64,000 nucleotides of DNA. It comes from Streptomyces sp. NBC_00190 (GTDB lineage Bacteria; Actinomycetota; Actinomycetes; Streptomycetales; Streptomycetaceae). The notes below the pieces were generated by a model that had not been told where the DNA came from, ran no database searches, and was given only the letters and a program-made list of their open reading frames with translations. Of the stretch, positions 41,799 through 50,752 are shown in pieces. The translations under genes were made by a program, and so were the position numbers. How positions within the stretch are numbered: position 1 is the first letter of the stretch; each line of letters opens with the position of its first letter. Location of the stretch: assembly GCF_036203305.1 (NCBI RefSeq), contig NZ_CP108131.1, forward strand, positions 6,758,001-6,822,000, read 5' to 3'.

Positions 41799-43334
41799 TC
41801 AGCGCTTGTCGCTCCGGTGCTCGTGCTCGTGGTCGTGGATCGTGTTCGTCTCCGCGATCTTCTTCCAGGACTTCGGCTCCGTCTTCGCCGCCGGGGCCGA
41901 GAAGGAACGGGCCGTGGCGGCCGGCGCCGTGGGGTTCAGGGCCGAGGCGTCCGGCTTGCCCGGGGTGTACAGCCAGGTGTCGAACAGCTGGACCAGCGGC
42001 CGGCCCGAGATCTTCTCCGCGTAGGCGACGAAGTCCGCGACCTTGGCGTTGCCGTAGGCGCGCTCGGCCGGCCACCCCTTGAGGATCTGGAAGAACTTCT
42101 CGTCGCCGATGTGGTTGCGCAGCGCCTGCAGGGCGATCCCGCCGCGGTCGTAGACGGCACCGTGGAACTGGTTCTCCGGACCCGGGTCACCTGGCTTGAC
42201 CTGCCAGAACGGGTCCTCGGCCGGGCGCGTGGAGTAGGCCCAGTCGGCGAGCTCCTGCGCCGTGCCCTCGCCCTCCTTCTCCGACCACAGCCACTGGCTG
42301 TAGCGGGCGAAGCCCTCGTTGATCCAGATGTCCTTCCAGCCCTCGACGGACACGCTGTCGCCGTACCACTGGTGGGCCAGCTCGTGCACGACCACCGAGA
42401 CGTTCGCGCCGTTCTGGAACTGGCGCGGCCCGTAGAACGGCCGCGTCTGGGTCTCCAGCGCGAAGCCCGCGGTCACGTTCGGCACGTAGCCGCCCAGCGC
42501 GTTGAAGGGGTACGGACCGAAGACCCCCTCCAGCCACTCGGCGGCCTCGGCCGTCCGCTCCACGCTCGCCCGCGCCGCGCCCGCGTTGTCGCCGAGGTCC
42601 TTGCTGTAGGCGTTGAGGACCGGCAGGCCGCTCGCCGTCTTGTCGGTGGTGATGTCGAACTTGCCGACCGCCAGGGTGGCGAGGTACGTGGCCTGCGGCT
42701 TGTTGGAGCGCCAGTTGTACCGGGTCCAGCCGAGCCGCGAAGTCTGCGACTGGAGGACGCCGTTGCTGATCGCCTGGGTGCCGTCCGGGACGTTGACCGA
42801 GACGTCGAAGGTGGCCTTGTCGAGCGGGTGGTCGTTGCTCGGGAACCACCAGACCGCCGAGTCGGGCTCCTGCGCCGCCACACCGCCGTCGGGCGTGCGC
42901 TGCCAGGCCGTCCAGCCGTCCACCTTCAGCTCGGAGGGCTTCCCCGCGTACTTGACCACGACGGTCAGCGGGGTGTTGCGCGCCAGCGGCCTGGCCGGGG
43001 TGACCTCCAGCTCATGGCTTCCGGAGGCGGCGAACTTCGCCTTGGCCCCGTTGACCCGGACCTCGCTGACCTGGAGGCCGAAGTCGAGGTTGAAGCGGGA
43101 CAGGTCCTGCTTGGCGGTGGCGAGGAGGGTGGCGGTGCCTTCGAGCAGGTCCGTCTTCGGCTGGTACTGCAGGCGCAGGTCGTAGTGCGACACGTCGTAT
43201 CCGCCGTTGCCGCTGGCCGGGTAGTAGGGATCGCCGATACCCGGGGCGCCCGGACCGGAACTCGCCGCCGATGCCGGGATCACCAGCAGCAGGGAGGCGG
43301 CGAGCACGCTCGGGGCGATGACTTTGCGGTGCAC
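41799..43334 (-). CDS. Secreted M1 family metallo-aminopeptidase
   Basis: This is a 511-residue zinc aminopeptidase. The signal peptide (residues 1 to 24, HRKVIAPSVLAASLLLVIPA) has GTG start and GGAG six bases before. The zinc site is His317-Glu318-x2-His321 (VVHELAHQWYGD) with Glu340 in WINEGFARY; upstream, the GxMEN-type exopeptidase motif is altered to AGFALETQ. The C-terminal helical domain is short (compared with 800-plus residue aminopeptidase N), typical for exported Streptomyces M1 enzymes. It removes N-terminal residues from peptides outside the cell. Confidence 0.92.
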   Translation of the reverse strand: MHRKVIAPSVLAASLLLVIPASAASSGPGAPGIGDPYYPASGNGGYDVSHYDLRLQYQPKTDLLEGTATLLATAKQDLSRFNLDFGLQVSEVRVNGAKAKFAASGSHELEVTPARPLARNTPLTVVVKYAGKPSELKVDGWTAWQRTPDGGVAAQEPDSAVWWFPSNDHPLDKATFDVSVNVPDGTQAISNGVLQSQTSRLGWTRYNWRSNKPQATYLATLAVGKFDITTDKTASGLPVLNAYSKDLGDNAGAARASVERTAEAAEWLEGVFGPYPFNALGGYVPNVTAGFALETQTRPFYGPRQFQNGANVSVVVHELAHQWYGDSVSVEGWKDIWINEGFARYSQWLWSEKEGEGTAQELADWAYSTRPAEDPFWQVKPGDPGPENQFHGAVYDRGGIALQALRNHIGDEKFFQILKGWPAERAYGNAKVADFVAYAEKISGRPLVQLFDTWLYTPGKPDASALNPTAPAATARSFSAPAAKTEPKSWKKIAETNTIHDHEHEHRSDKR

Positions 43335-43521
43335 GAATGGCTCCAAGTGGTAGGGGAGACAGATCGGTTCAGGGCCTTGTCGTTCGACCGTATTCACCCG
43401 TGACGCCCCACGTCATGTCCATGGCCCCCGCTGTCACACGATCGCCATCCGGCCGTCACGGGCCGCCGGACAGCGCGGCGAGAGCGCCCGGGGCACCGCG
43501 CGTCGGACACACCCCGCCGAC

Positions 43522-43540
43522 GGCCCGGTACTGCCGGGCC
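43522..43540. other. Stable hairpin in gene-free region
   Basis: GGCCCGG and CCGGGCC flank a 5-base loop; an outer C-G pair extends the stem to 8 bp. It is about 190 bp upstream of the M1 peptidase start and 370 bp upstream of gad, so it is not an obvious terminator of either. Confidence 0.3.
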
Positions 43541-43871
43541 GATGCCCGTGGCCTGCGGCGCAGCGGGCGGTTCAAGGTCCCGCCGGTGCACGTGTGGCCG
43601 ACGCCGAGGAGCGCGCCGAGGACGGGAACGCCCCTCCGGGCAGCCGTAGCTACGCCTTCGGATCGGCTGGATCCGGCCGGACGAACTGCGGGAGGAAGGC
43701 AGGGAAGAAGCCATGGCATTCCCCAGGTCACCCAGGCTCGGGCCGGTCGGCCACGGGTCCCTGAACACCCGTCGACTCTCCCGGGCCGTCCCTCCGGCAC
43801 CCCGGAACCCCGAGAGCGTTTCGCCCGGGATGGCCTAGGTCCGCATGCCACCCGCCGGACCTGTCTGTAGT

Positions 43872-43884
43872 GTCCGAGTCGGAC
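43872..43884. promoter_or_regulatory. Palindrome GTCCGA-G-TCGGAC near gad start
   Basis: A perfect 13-bp dyad about 27 bp upstream of the glutamate decarboxylase GTG. A candidate operator by symmetry and position. Confidence 0.4.
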
Positions 43885-43910
43885 CAATTGACCTATATGT
43901 GAGGTGACCG

Positions 43911-45302
43911 GTGGCGCTCCACAACGCCCAGGAACCGGCGGCCGACCCGGCCGTCGACATCTTCGCGTCCCCACTGAGCGAGCGCCCCCTGCCCAAACGG
44001 TCCATGCCCGGCCTGCCCTCCCCGCCGCCGGTGGTGTTCCAGCTGCTGCGCAACGAGCTGCTCCTGGACGGCAACGCCGCGCAGAACCTCGCGACCTTCT
44101 GCACCACCTGGACGGACGACGAGGTCCGCCAGCTGATGGACCTGTGCCTGGACAAGAACATCGTCGACAAGGACGAGTACCCGCAGACCGCGGAGATCGA
44201 GTCCCGGTGCGTGAACATCCTCGCCGACCTCTGGCACGCCCCGGCCGGTGCGGGCGGCGACGCCAACGCGGTGGGCTGCTCGACCACCGGCTCCAGCGAG
44301 GCCGCGATGCTCTGCGGCCTCGCCCTGAAATGGCGCTGGCGCGACCGCCGGCAGGCCGCCGGCCTCCCGACCGACCGGCCGAACCTGGTCTGCGGGCCGG
44401 TGCAGGTCTGCTGGGAGAAGTTCGCCCGCTACTTCGACGTCGAGCTCCGGCAGGTCCCGGTGGAGCCCGGCGCGACGGGACTCCAGGCGCACCAGCTGCG
44501 CGAGTACGTCGACGAGAACACCATCGGCGTCGTCGCCATCCTCGGCGTGACGTACACCTGCACCTACGAGCCCGTGGGTGAGATCGCCGCCGAACTCGAC
44601 CGCATGCAGGCGGAGAGCGGCCTGGACGTCCCGCTGCACGTCGACGCGGCCTCGGGCGGGTTCATCGCGCCGTTCCTCCACCCGGATCTGGTGTGGGACT
44701 TCCAGCTGCCGCGCGTCGCCTCCATCAACGCCTCCGGCCACAAGTACGGCATGGCCCCGCTCGGCGTCGGCTGGGCGCTGTGGCGTGACCAGAACGCCCT
44801 GCCGGACGGCCTGGTCTTCCACGTCGACTACCTGGGCGGCGACATGCCCACCCTCGCCCTGAACTTCTCCCGCCCCGGCGGCCAGGTCGTCACCCAGTAC
44901 TTCATGTTCCTGCGCCTGGGCCGCGAGGGGTACCGGCGCGTCTACGAGGCCTGCGCCGACACCGCGCAGCACCTCGCCCGGCAGATCGCCGAGATGGGCC
45001 CCTTCACCCTGCTCTACGACGGCGTCGGCGCACTGCCCGCCGTCTCCTACACCCTCACCGATCCCGACTCCGCCGGCTGGAGCCTGTACGACCTCTCCGA
45101 CCAGCTCCGCATGCGCGGCTGGCAGGTGCCCTCCTACCCCCTGCCGCCGGACCGCCAGGAGACCGTCATCCAGCGCGTCCTGGTCCGCCACGGCGTCGAC
45201 CGGGACGAGATCGAACTCCTCGCCGACGACATGCGCAGGGCGATCAAGCACCTCGGGCAGGGCCACGCGCCCAAGAAGGACCGCGTCGGTTTCCACCACT
45301 GA
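43911..45302 (+). CDS. gadB: Glutamate decarboxylase
   Basis: This 463-residue PLP enzyme converts glutamate to GABA and CO2 in the cytoplasm. The PLP lysine is Lys278 in SINASGHKYGMAPLG; HVDAASGGFIAPFL holds the cofactor Asp, and GCSTTGSSEAAMLCGLALKW is the phosphate-binding region. The size and the N-terminal ASPLSERPLPKRSMP match bacterial GadB. The GTG has GAGGTGACC just upstream. No GABA antiporter adjoins, so acid resistance as in E. coli is not implied; a role in GABA-shunt nitrogen metabolism is possible. Confidence 0.94.
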   Translation: MALHNAQEPAADPAVDIFASPLSERPLPKRSMPGLPSPPPVVFQLLRNELLLDGNAAQNLATFCTTWTDDEVRQLMDLCLDKNIVDKDEYPQTAEIESRCVNILADLWHAPAGAGGDANAVGCSTTGSSEAAMLCGLALKWRWRDRRQAAGLPTDRPNLVCGPVQVCWEKFARYFDVELRQVPVEPGATGLQAHQLREYVDENTIGVVAILGVTYTCTYEPVGEIAAELDRMQAESGLDVPLHVDAASGGFIAPFLHPDLVWDFQLPRVASINASGHKYGMAPLGVGWALWRDQNALPDGLVFHVDYLGGDMPTLALNFSRPGGQVVTQYFMFLRLGREGYRRVYEACADTAQHLARQIAEMGPFTLLYDGVGALPAVSYTLTDPDSAGWSLYDLSDQLRMRGWQVPSYPLPPDRQETVIQRVLVRHGVDRDEIELLADDMRRAIKHLGQGHAPKKDRVGFHH

Positions 45303-45347
45303 CGGCACGGCACGGCACGGCCCGGCCCACCACGGCACGGCCGGCCG
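45301..45347 (+). repeat. CACGG pentamer repeat after gad
   Basis: Short tandem and interrupted CACGG/CCCGG units directly after the gad stop. Slippage-type, no function evident. Confidence 0.55.
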
Positions 45348-45400
45348 GATCCGAAGCGTGACACTGGCCGACATACCTAACAGTCGGTAACCTGCCGTCC

Positions 45401-46264
45401 ATGACGCTTCCCACGCTCGCCGCACGGCACTGCTGGCACACCGCGATCAATCCGCTGCACTCCACCGTCTACTTCTCGCCGGACACGACCAAGGAGTTCG
45501 CCGGCCTCGGGATCACCGACCCCCTCGCAGTCAACCTCGCCCACCGGTCCGCGGCCATGGGCGCCGTCGGAGCGGGCACGGTGACCGCCACGTTCTACAA
45601 CTACCGCTACGACCACGTCGCCCGGCACCTCCCGGCCGTCTGGGACATCGCCACGCCCGAACAGGCTCTCGCCGCCCGGCTGCGCGCCGCCGACGCCACC
45701 CTGCGCCGGCTGCTGGGCGCCGAGACCATAGAGTCGCCCGAGCTCGCGGAGGCCGCCGACCTGGCGATACGTGCCACCGAAGGCTGTACCCGGCACGCCC
45801 GCCCCCTGTACGCGGCCCACGCCGACCTCCCCGTACCCGAGGAGCCGCACCTGCGCCTGTGGCACGCCACCACCCTGCTGCGCGAGCACCGCGGCGACGG
45901 CCACCTCGCCGCCCTGCTCATCGCGGACCTGGACCCGCTGGAGGCCCTGGTCAGCCACACCGCCACCGGCAAGGGCATGACCCCGAAGTGGATCAAGTCC
46001 ATCCGCGGCTGGGAGCAGTCCGACCTGGACGCCGCAGTCGCCCGGCTGCGCGGACGCGGTGTGCTCGACGCCGAGGGGTCGCTGACCGAGGAGGGCGCCG
46101 CCCTGCGCGAGCGGCTGGAGACCGAGACGGACCGCCTCGACGCCGCCCCCTACGAGCACCTCGGCGCGGCCGGCCTGGCCCGGCTGGCGGAACTCGGCGG
46201 CGCCCTGGTGATGAAGGCGGTCATGGCCGGAGCCTTCCCGGCGGACCTGCGCGGCAAGGCCTGA
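45401..46264 (+). CDS. SCO6745 family protein
   Basis: This 287-residue soluble protein belongs to the actinobacterial family named after SCO6745. It begins ARHCWHTAINPLHSTVYFSP, has the conserved LAHRSAAMGAVGAGTVTATF, and near its C-terminus a MarR-like helix-turn-wing region (AVARLRGRGVLDAEGSLTEE). The name has no function attached; the wing suggests DNA or ligand binding. It starts about 100 bp after gad and precedes tex by 104 bp; co-transcription with gad is possible but unproven. Confidence 0.85.
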   Translation: MTLPTLAARHCWHTAINPLHSTVYFSPDTTKEFAGLGITDPLAVNLAHRSAAMGAVGAGTVTATFYNYRYDHVARHLPAVWDIATPEQALAARLRAADATLRRLLGAETIESPELAEAADLAIRATEGCTRHARPLYAAHADLPVPEEPHLRLWHATTLLREHRGDGHLAALLIADLDPLEALVSHTATGKGMTPKWIKSIRGWEQSDLDAAVARLRGRGVLDAEGSLTEEGAALRERLETETDRLDAAPYEHLGAAGLARLAELGGALVMKAVMAGAFPADLRGKA

Positions 46265-46315
46265 CCGGCCCCGCGGCCGCGCTCTGGCGGGCTTACCGCC
46301 CCTTGTCACGGCCAC

Positions 46316-46331
46316 CTGCCACAATTGGCAG
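46316..46331. promoter_or_regulatory. Inverted repeat CTGCCA-N4-TGGCAG upstream of tex
   Basis: A perfect 6+6 palindrome 37 bp upstream of the tex GTG. It could be an operator; no terminator-type T-run follows and it is small for a terminator. Confidence 0.35.
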
Positions 46332-46367
46332 CCTTCCAGTGCAAACGAAGGCAGGCGGGACCCGATC

Positions 46368-48803
46368 GTGACGACGTCCATCGAAGGCAGGATCGCCGAG
46401 GAGCTCGGCGTACGGGAGCGGCAGGTCAAGGCCGCCGTCGAGCTGCTCGACGGCGGCTCCACCGTGCCGTTCATCGCGCGCTACCGCAAGGAAGCGACCG
46501 AAATGCTCGACGACGCCCAGCTGCGCACCCTGGAGGAGCGGCTGCGGTATTTGCGCGAGCTGGAGGACCGGCGCTCCGCGATCCTGGACTCCGTGCGGGA
46601 GCAGGGCAAGCTCGACGCCGAGCTGGAGGCGCGGATCAACGCAGCCGACACCAAGGCCCGGTTGGAGGACATCTACCTGCCCTTCAAGCCCAAGCGCCGC
46701 ACCAAGGCGCAGATCGCCCGCGAGGCCGGTCTGGAGCCGCTCGCCGAGGGCCTGCTCGCGGACCCGTCCGTGGAACCGGCCGCCGCCGCGGCCGCGTTCG
46801 TGGACGCGGGCAAGGGCGTCGCCGATCCGGCCGCGGCCCTGGAGGGCGCCCGCGCCATCCTCACCGAGCGGTTCGCCGAGGACGCCGACCTGATCGGCGA
46901 ACTGCGCGAGCGCATGTGGGGCCGCGGCCGGCTCGCCGCGAAGGTCCGGGACGGCAAGGAGGAGGCGGGCGCCAAGTTCGCCGACTACTTCGACTTCGCC
47001 GAGCCGTTCACCGCACTTCCCTCGCACCGCGTCCTCGCGATGCTGCGCGGTGAGAAGGAGGACGTCCTCGACCTCACCCTGGAGCCCGAGGAGCCGAGCG
47101 AGACCCCCGGCCCGTCGACGTACGAGGGCATGGTCGCCCGCCGCTTCGGCATCGCCGAGCGCGGCCGCCCCGGAGACAAGTGGCTGGCCGACACGGTCCG
47201 CTGGGCCTGGCGTACGAAGATCCAGGTGCACCTCGGCATCGACCTGCGGACCCGGCTGCGCGCCGCCGCCGAGGACGAGGCCGTACGGGTCTTCGCCGCG
47301 AACCTGCGCGACCTGCTGCTCGCGGCACCCGCCGGCACCCGCGCGACGCTCGGCCTGGACCCCGGCTTCCGCACCGGCGTGAAGGTCGCCGTCGTGGACG
47401 CCACCGGCAAGGTCGTGGCCACGGACGTGATCTACCCGCACGTGCCCGCCAACAAGTGGGACGAGTCCCTCGCCAAGCTCGCCCGCCTCGCGAAGGAGCA
47501 CGCGGTCGAGCTGGTCGCCATCGGCAACGGCACGGCCTCCCGCGAGACCGACAAGCTGGCCGGTGACCTCATCACCCGCCACCCCGAGCTGAAGCTCACC
47601 AAGGTGATGGTCTCGGAGGCCGGCGCCTCCGTGTACTCGGCGTCCGCCTTCGCCTCGCAGGAACTGCCCGGCATGGACGTGTCGTTGCGCGGCGCGGTCT
47701 CCATCGCCCGGCGCCTGCAGGACCCGCTCGCCGAACTGGTCAAGATCGATCCCAAGTCGATCGGCGTGGGCCAGTACCAGCACGACCTGTCCGAGGTGAA
47801 GCTCTCCCGCTCGCTCGACGCGGTGGTCGAGGACTGCGTGAACGGCGTCGGCGTCGACGTCAACACCGCATCTGCGCCGCTGCTCTCGCGCGTGTCGGGC
47901 ATCAGCGGCTCGCTCGCCGAGAACATCGTCTCCCACCGCGACTCCAACGGGCCCTTCCGCAGCCGCAAGGGGCTCAAGGACGTGGCCCGGCTGGGCCCGA
48001 AGGCGTACGAGCAGTGCGCGGGCTTCCTGCGGATCCGCGGCGGGGACGACCCGCTGGACGGCTCGGCCGTGCACCCCGAGGCCTACCCGGTGGTCCGGGC
48101 GATGGGCAAGACGGCGGGCGGCGAGGTGGCGGCCCTGATCGGCAACACCGGCGTACTGCGCTCCCTGCGCCCGGAGCAGTTCGTCACCGAGGCTTTCGGC
48201 CTGCCCACGGTCACCGACATCCTTCGCGAGCTGGAGAAGCCGGGCCGCGACCCGCGTCCCGCCTTCAAGACGGCGACCTTCAAGGAGGGCGTGGAGAAGA
48301 TCGGCGACCTGGCCCCCGGGATGATCCTGGAAGGCGTGGTCACCAACGTGGCCGCCTTCGGAGCCTTCATCGACATCGGCGTCCACCAGGACGGACTGGC
48401 GCACGTCTCGGCGCTGTCGAAGACCTTCGTCAAGGACCCCCGCGACGTGGTCAAGCCGGGCGACATCGTCCGCGTGAAGGTCATGGAGGTGGACATCCCG
48501 CGCAAGCGGATCTCGCTGACCCTGCGGCTGGAGGACGAGGCGGACCGTTCCGCCGGTGCGCCCGGGCAGCGCGAGGACCGGCAGGAGCGGCGGGGCGGCG
48601 GCCGTCCGCCGCAGCAGCGCGGCGGCGCGGGCACCCGCGACGGCGCAGGCAAGAACCAGGACCGCCGCGGTCAGGGCCAGCGCGGCGGCCAGGGGCAGCG
48701 GCAGGGCGGAGGCGCCTCCGCCCCCGCACCCGCCAACAGCGCGATGGCCGACGCCCTGCGACGCGCCGGCCTCACCGGTCCCGAGGAGCGCCGCAAGCGG
48801 TGA
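46368..48803 (+). CDS. tex: Tex family RNA-binding protein
   Basis: This 811-residue conserved cytoplasmic protein has N-terminal helices (VERQVKAAVELLDGGSTVPF and FIARYRKEATE). A YqgF/RNase H-like domain lies at about residues 325 to 450 (ATLGLDPGFRTGVKVAVVDA), a helix-hairpin-helix pair near 510 to 600, and an S1 domain at about 650 to 720 (GMILEGVVTNVAAFGAFIDI). The last 80 residues are Arg/Gly/Gln-rich and disordered, as often in actinobacterial Tex. Tex binds nucleic acid and influences transcription. GTG start. Confidence 0.94.
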   Translation: MTTSIEGRIAEELGVRERQVKAAVELLDGGSTVPFIARYRKEATEMLDDAQLRTLEERLRYLRELEDRRSAILDSVREQGKLDAELEARINAADTKARLEDIYLPFKPKRRTKAQIAREAGLEPLAEGLLADPSVEPAAAAAAFVDAGKGVADPAAALEGARAILTERFAEDADLIGELRERMWGRGRLAAKVRDGKEEAGAKFADYFDFAEPFTALPSHRVLAMLRGEKEDVLDLTLEPEEPSETPGPSTYEGMVARRFGIAERGRPGDKWLADTVRWAWRTKIQVHLGIDLRTRLRAAAEDEAVRVFAANLRDLLLAAPAGTRATLGLDPGFRTGVKVAVVDATGKVVATDVIYPHVPANKWDESLAKLARLAKEHAVELVAIGNGTASRETDKLAGDLITRHPELKLTKVMVSEAGASVYSASAFASQELPGMDVSLRGAVSIARRLQDPLAELVKIDPKSIGVGQYQHDLSEVKLSRSLDAVVEDCVNGVGVDVNTASAPLLSRVSGISGSLAENIVSHRDSNGPFRSRKGLKDVARLGPKAYEQCAGFLRIRGGDDPLDGSAVHPEAYPVVRAMGKTAGGEVAALIGNTGVLRSLRPEQFVTEAFGLPTVTDILRELEKPGRDPRPAFKTATFKEGVEKIGDLAPGMILEGVVTNVAAFGAFIDIGVHQDGLAHVSALSKTFVKDPRDVVKPGDIVRVKVMEVDIPRKRISLTLRLEDEADRSAGAPGQREDRQERRGGGRPPQQRGGAGTRDGAGKNQDRRGQGQRGGQGQRQGGGASAPAPANSAMADALRRAGLTGPEERRKR

Positions 48804-48857
48804 CCGCAGGTTTGCAGCCACCCCGGCGCGTGAGGTCTCCGTACGCGTTGGCCGAAT

Positions 48858-48878
48858 AGGTCCCCCACCTGGGGACCT
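48858..48878 (+). terminator. Hairpin after tex
   Basis: AGGTCCCC-CACCT-GGGGACCT, a perfect 8-bp stem with 5-base loop, about 55 bp past the tex stop; no strong T-run. Confidence 0.6.
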
Positions 48879-48881
48879 GCC

Positions 48882-48911
48882 TTGCCAACTCCCGTACAAG
48901 ATCTGTAGGCA
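48882..48911 (+). promoter_or_regulatory. Candidate promoter of the ImmA-MAB_1171c operon
   Basis: TTGCCA and TAGGCA with an 18-bp spacer resemble a HrdB-type promoter. It is placed about 155 bp upstream of the first ATG, leaving a longish leader. No operator is evident. Confidence 0.5.
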
Positions 48912-49065
48912 TGGTGGAACGCCCGTTCGTCACCCGGCGGACGGGCATCCGCATTTCCCCTCAGGACCGCATTCCCCCGAGGCCGCCTTGAAGGCACAGG
49001 ACACCATGCCCATGCCCGCACACGCCTACCGACGCTGCCCGAGAAAGGGTCCGAAGAGGGATCAC

Positions 49066-49566
49066 ATGCCCCACCGGCAACTCAGCCTGCGTAAACGGTG
49101 CGAGAACATTATCGGCCATCTGGAATTGACCCACCCGTTTTCACTCGACGCGCTGTGTGGCCGAATAGCCGAGCAGCGCGGCCGCCCCATCCGACTCCAT
49201 CCGCTCCCCAAGGAGGCGGCGGAGTCCGGCGTCTGCGGACTGTGGGTCGGCACCGCCAGCGTCGACTACGTCTTCTACGAGGCGCAGACCACCCCGCTCC
49301 ACCGGGAGCACATCGTGCTCCACGAGCTCGGCCACATCCTCTTCGGCCACCACTCGCTGGAGGGCGAGGAGGCCGACGGAGGCGCCCCCACCGTGCTCGG
49401 GCGCACCAACTACACCACCCGCCAGGAGCAGGAGGCGGAGATGCTCGCCAGCATGATCCGCATCCGCACGGCGAACGCCGGCCCGCAGTCGGCCCTCCAG
49501 GCCAGGGGCACGCTCGCCCGGCTGGAGTCCGCCATGGGCTACGAGTGGGGCCACGATGGCAGCTGA
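49066..49566 (+). CDS. ImmA/IrrE family metallo-endopeptidase
   Basis: This 166-residue protein has the zinc protease motif His-Glu-Leu-Gly-His (VLHELGHILFGHH) near residue 90, and a downstream Glu-rich helix (TRQEQEAEMLASMI) holding the third ligand. Proteins of this family cleave regulators (ImmR, DdrO) or act in regulatory pairs. No HTH partner gene is seen in the window. ATG at MPHRQL has GAGGG five bases upstream; further upstream in-frame ATGs lack ribosome sites. It overlaps the next gene by 11 bases and belongs to a three-gene operon. Confidence 0.87.
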   Translation: MPHRQLSLRKRCENIIGHLELTHPFSLDALCGRIAEQRGRPIRLHPLPKEAAESGVCGLWVGTASVDYVFYEAQTTPLHREHIVLHELGHILFGHHSLEGEEADGGAPTVLGRTNYTTRQEQEAEMLASMIRIRTANAGPQSALQARGTLARLESAMGYEWGHDGS

Positions 49567-50752
49567 CCTGACCGCCTTCGGCAACTGGCTGTCGGTCCCC
49601 AGCGTGGTGTTCCTGTGGATCGCGGTCCTGCTGCGCGCCCCGGGCGCTCTGCGCTCCCGGCAGCAGCGCGGACTGTGGCTGGCCGTCGCCACCGCCGCCG
49701 CCGCGATGACGCTGAACCTCCCCGACGTCGTCGCCTACGCGATGAGACGCGAGGCCTCCTACGCCCACACCATCGGCATGATCCGCAACCTCACCGGCGT
49801 CCTCTCCGCCGGCGCGGTCCTCTACTTCGTGGCCTCCGCCACCGGCCGCCGCCGGCTCCAGCTCGCCTCCTGGGTGGCCACGGCGGGCTGGCTCACCACG
49901 CTGGTCGCGCTGGATCTGGCGTCGCCCGCGCACGGCACGCACACCATGCCGCCGGTCGGCGACCCGGTGCCCTCCCTCACCTACTGGCTGGTGCTGATCT
50001 CCGCGCACCTCACCGCCAACACCATCTGCGTCTCACTGTGCTGGCGCTACAGCCGCCGCACCGAGAGCCGGGGGCTGGCCGCCGGGCTGCGCCTCTTCGG
50101 CCTCGGGACCGCGCTCGCCGGCGTGTTCTGGTTCGCGTACCTGCTCAAGGCACTGTTCGGCAGCACCTGGGCGATGCCCGCCCTGCCACTGATCATGAAC
50201 GTGCACGGCCTGCTGCGCGCCGCGGGCATCCTCGTGCCGACGCTGTTCACCTTCCGCCGCACCGCCGCCGACATCGTCACCGCGTGGCGGCTGTGGCCGC
50301 TGTGGCGCGACCTGGTCCAGGCCGTCCCGCACGTGGCCCTGAACAAGCCGCGGGCCGGGCGGGTGGTCGAGCTGCTGTGGCCGCCGGTCCCGCGCAACCT
50401 GCTGGTCTACCGCAAGGTCATCGAGACGCGCGACGCGATCCTGATCCTCGGGGAGTACGTCTCCCAGGGCGCCCTGGACCTCGCCCGCGGCCAGGTCGCC
50501 GGCCGCGGGGTCCCCGAGCAGCGCCGCACCGCGGCCGCGCTGGCCTCCGTACTGAAGGAGGCGCGGCGGACGAAACTCGACGGACTGCCCGGTCAGCCGG
50601 GCGAGACGGCCGGCCTGGAGCTGACCGTCGCGATCCAGACCTCCGACAAGAGCGGGGACCTGGCGGACGAGGCCCGCTTCCTCGTCGACGTCGCCCAGGA
50701 GTACACCGCACACCGTGACGTGTCCGACCGCCGGGAAGTGAAGCCGTCTTGA
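49556..50752 (+). CDS. MAB_1171c-type multi-pass membrane protein (putative transporter)
   Basis: This is a 398-residue protein. The first 235 residues contain about seven transmembrane helices (SVVFLWIAVLLRAP, LWLAVATAAAAMTL, GVLSAGAVLYFVAS, WVATAGWLTTLVALD, WLVLISAHLTANTICVSL, LFGLGTALAGVFWFAYLL). A 160-residue cytoplasmic tail follows (RVVELLWPPVPRNLLVYRKV). The family is annotated as putative transporter, but transport is unproven; the large cytosolic part suggests sensing or signalling. It is coupled to an ImmA-like protease, a common pairing in actinobacteria. Confidence 0.8.
   Translation: MAADLTAFGNWLSVPSVVFLWIAVLLRAPGALRSRQQRGLWLAVATAAAAMTLNLPDVVAYAMRREASYAHTIGMIRNLTGVLSAGAVLYFVASATGRRRLQLASWVATAGWLTTLVALDLASPAHGTHTMPPVGDPVPSLTYWLVLISAHLTANTICVSLCWRYSRRTESRGLAAGLRLFGLGTALAGVFWFAYLLKALFGSTWAMPALPLIMNVHGLLRAAGILVPTLFTFRRTAADIVTAWRLWPLWRDLVQAVPHVALNKPRAGRVVELLWPPVPRNLLVYRKVIETRDAILILGEYVSQGALDLARGQVAGRGVPEQRRTAAALASVLKEARRTKLDGLPGQPGETAGLELTVAIQTSDKSGDLADEARFLVDVAQEYTAHRDVSDRREVKPS

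Larger units (their letters stand above)
43335..43910. other. 576-bp gene-free region before glutamate decarboxylase
   Basis: No ORF here has both a ribosome site and a convincing protein; a 177-residue plus-strand frame is low complexity and antisense frames are alike. The region holds a GGCCCGG-TACTG-CCGGGCC hairpin (43522-43540) and, near its end, a perfect GTCCGA-G-TCGGAC palindrome (43872-43884) before the gad start. Possibly regulatory or degraded. Confidence 0.5.

Noticed and set aside
43337..43870. A 177-residue plus-strand frame in the gene-free region before gad
   Set aside because: It is Pro/Arg/Ala-rich low complexity with no ribosome site or family pattern, and it overlaps the start of the M1 peptidase gene.
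46293..48899. An 868-residue minus-strand ORF
   Set aside because: It is antisense to tex; the amino-acid composition is that of a shadow frame.
48556..49065. Extended N-terminus of the ImmA-like protein
   Set aside because: The open frame continues upstream into tex, but the residues are Arg/Pro-rich, and only the ATG at 49066 has a good ribosome site.
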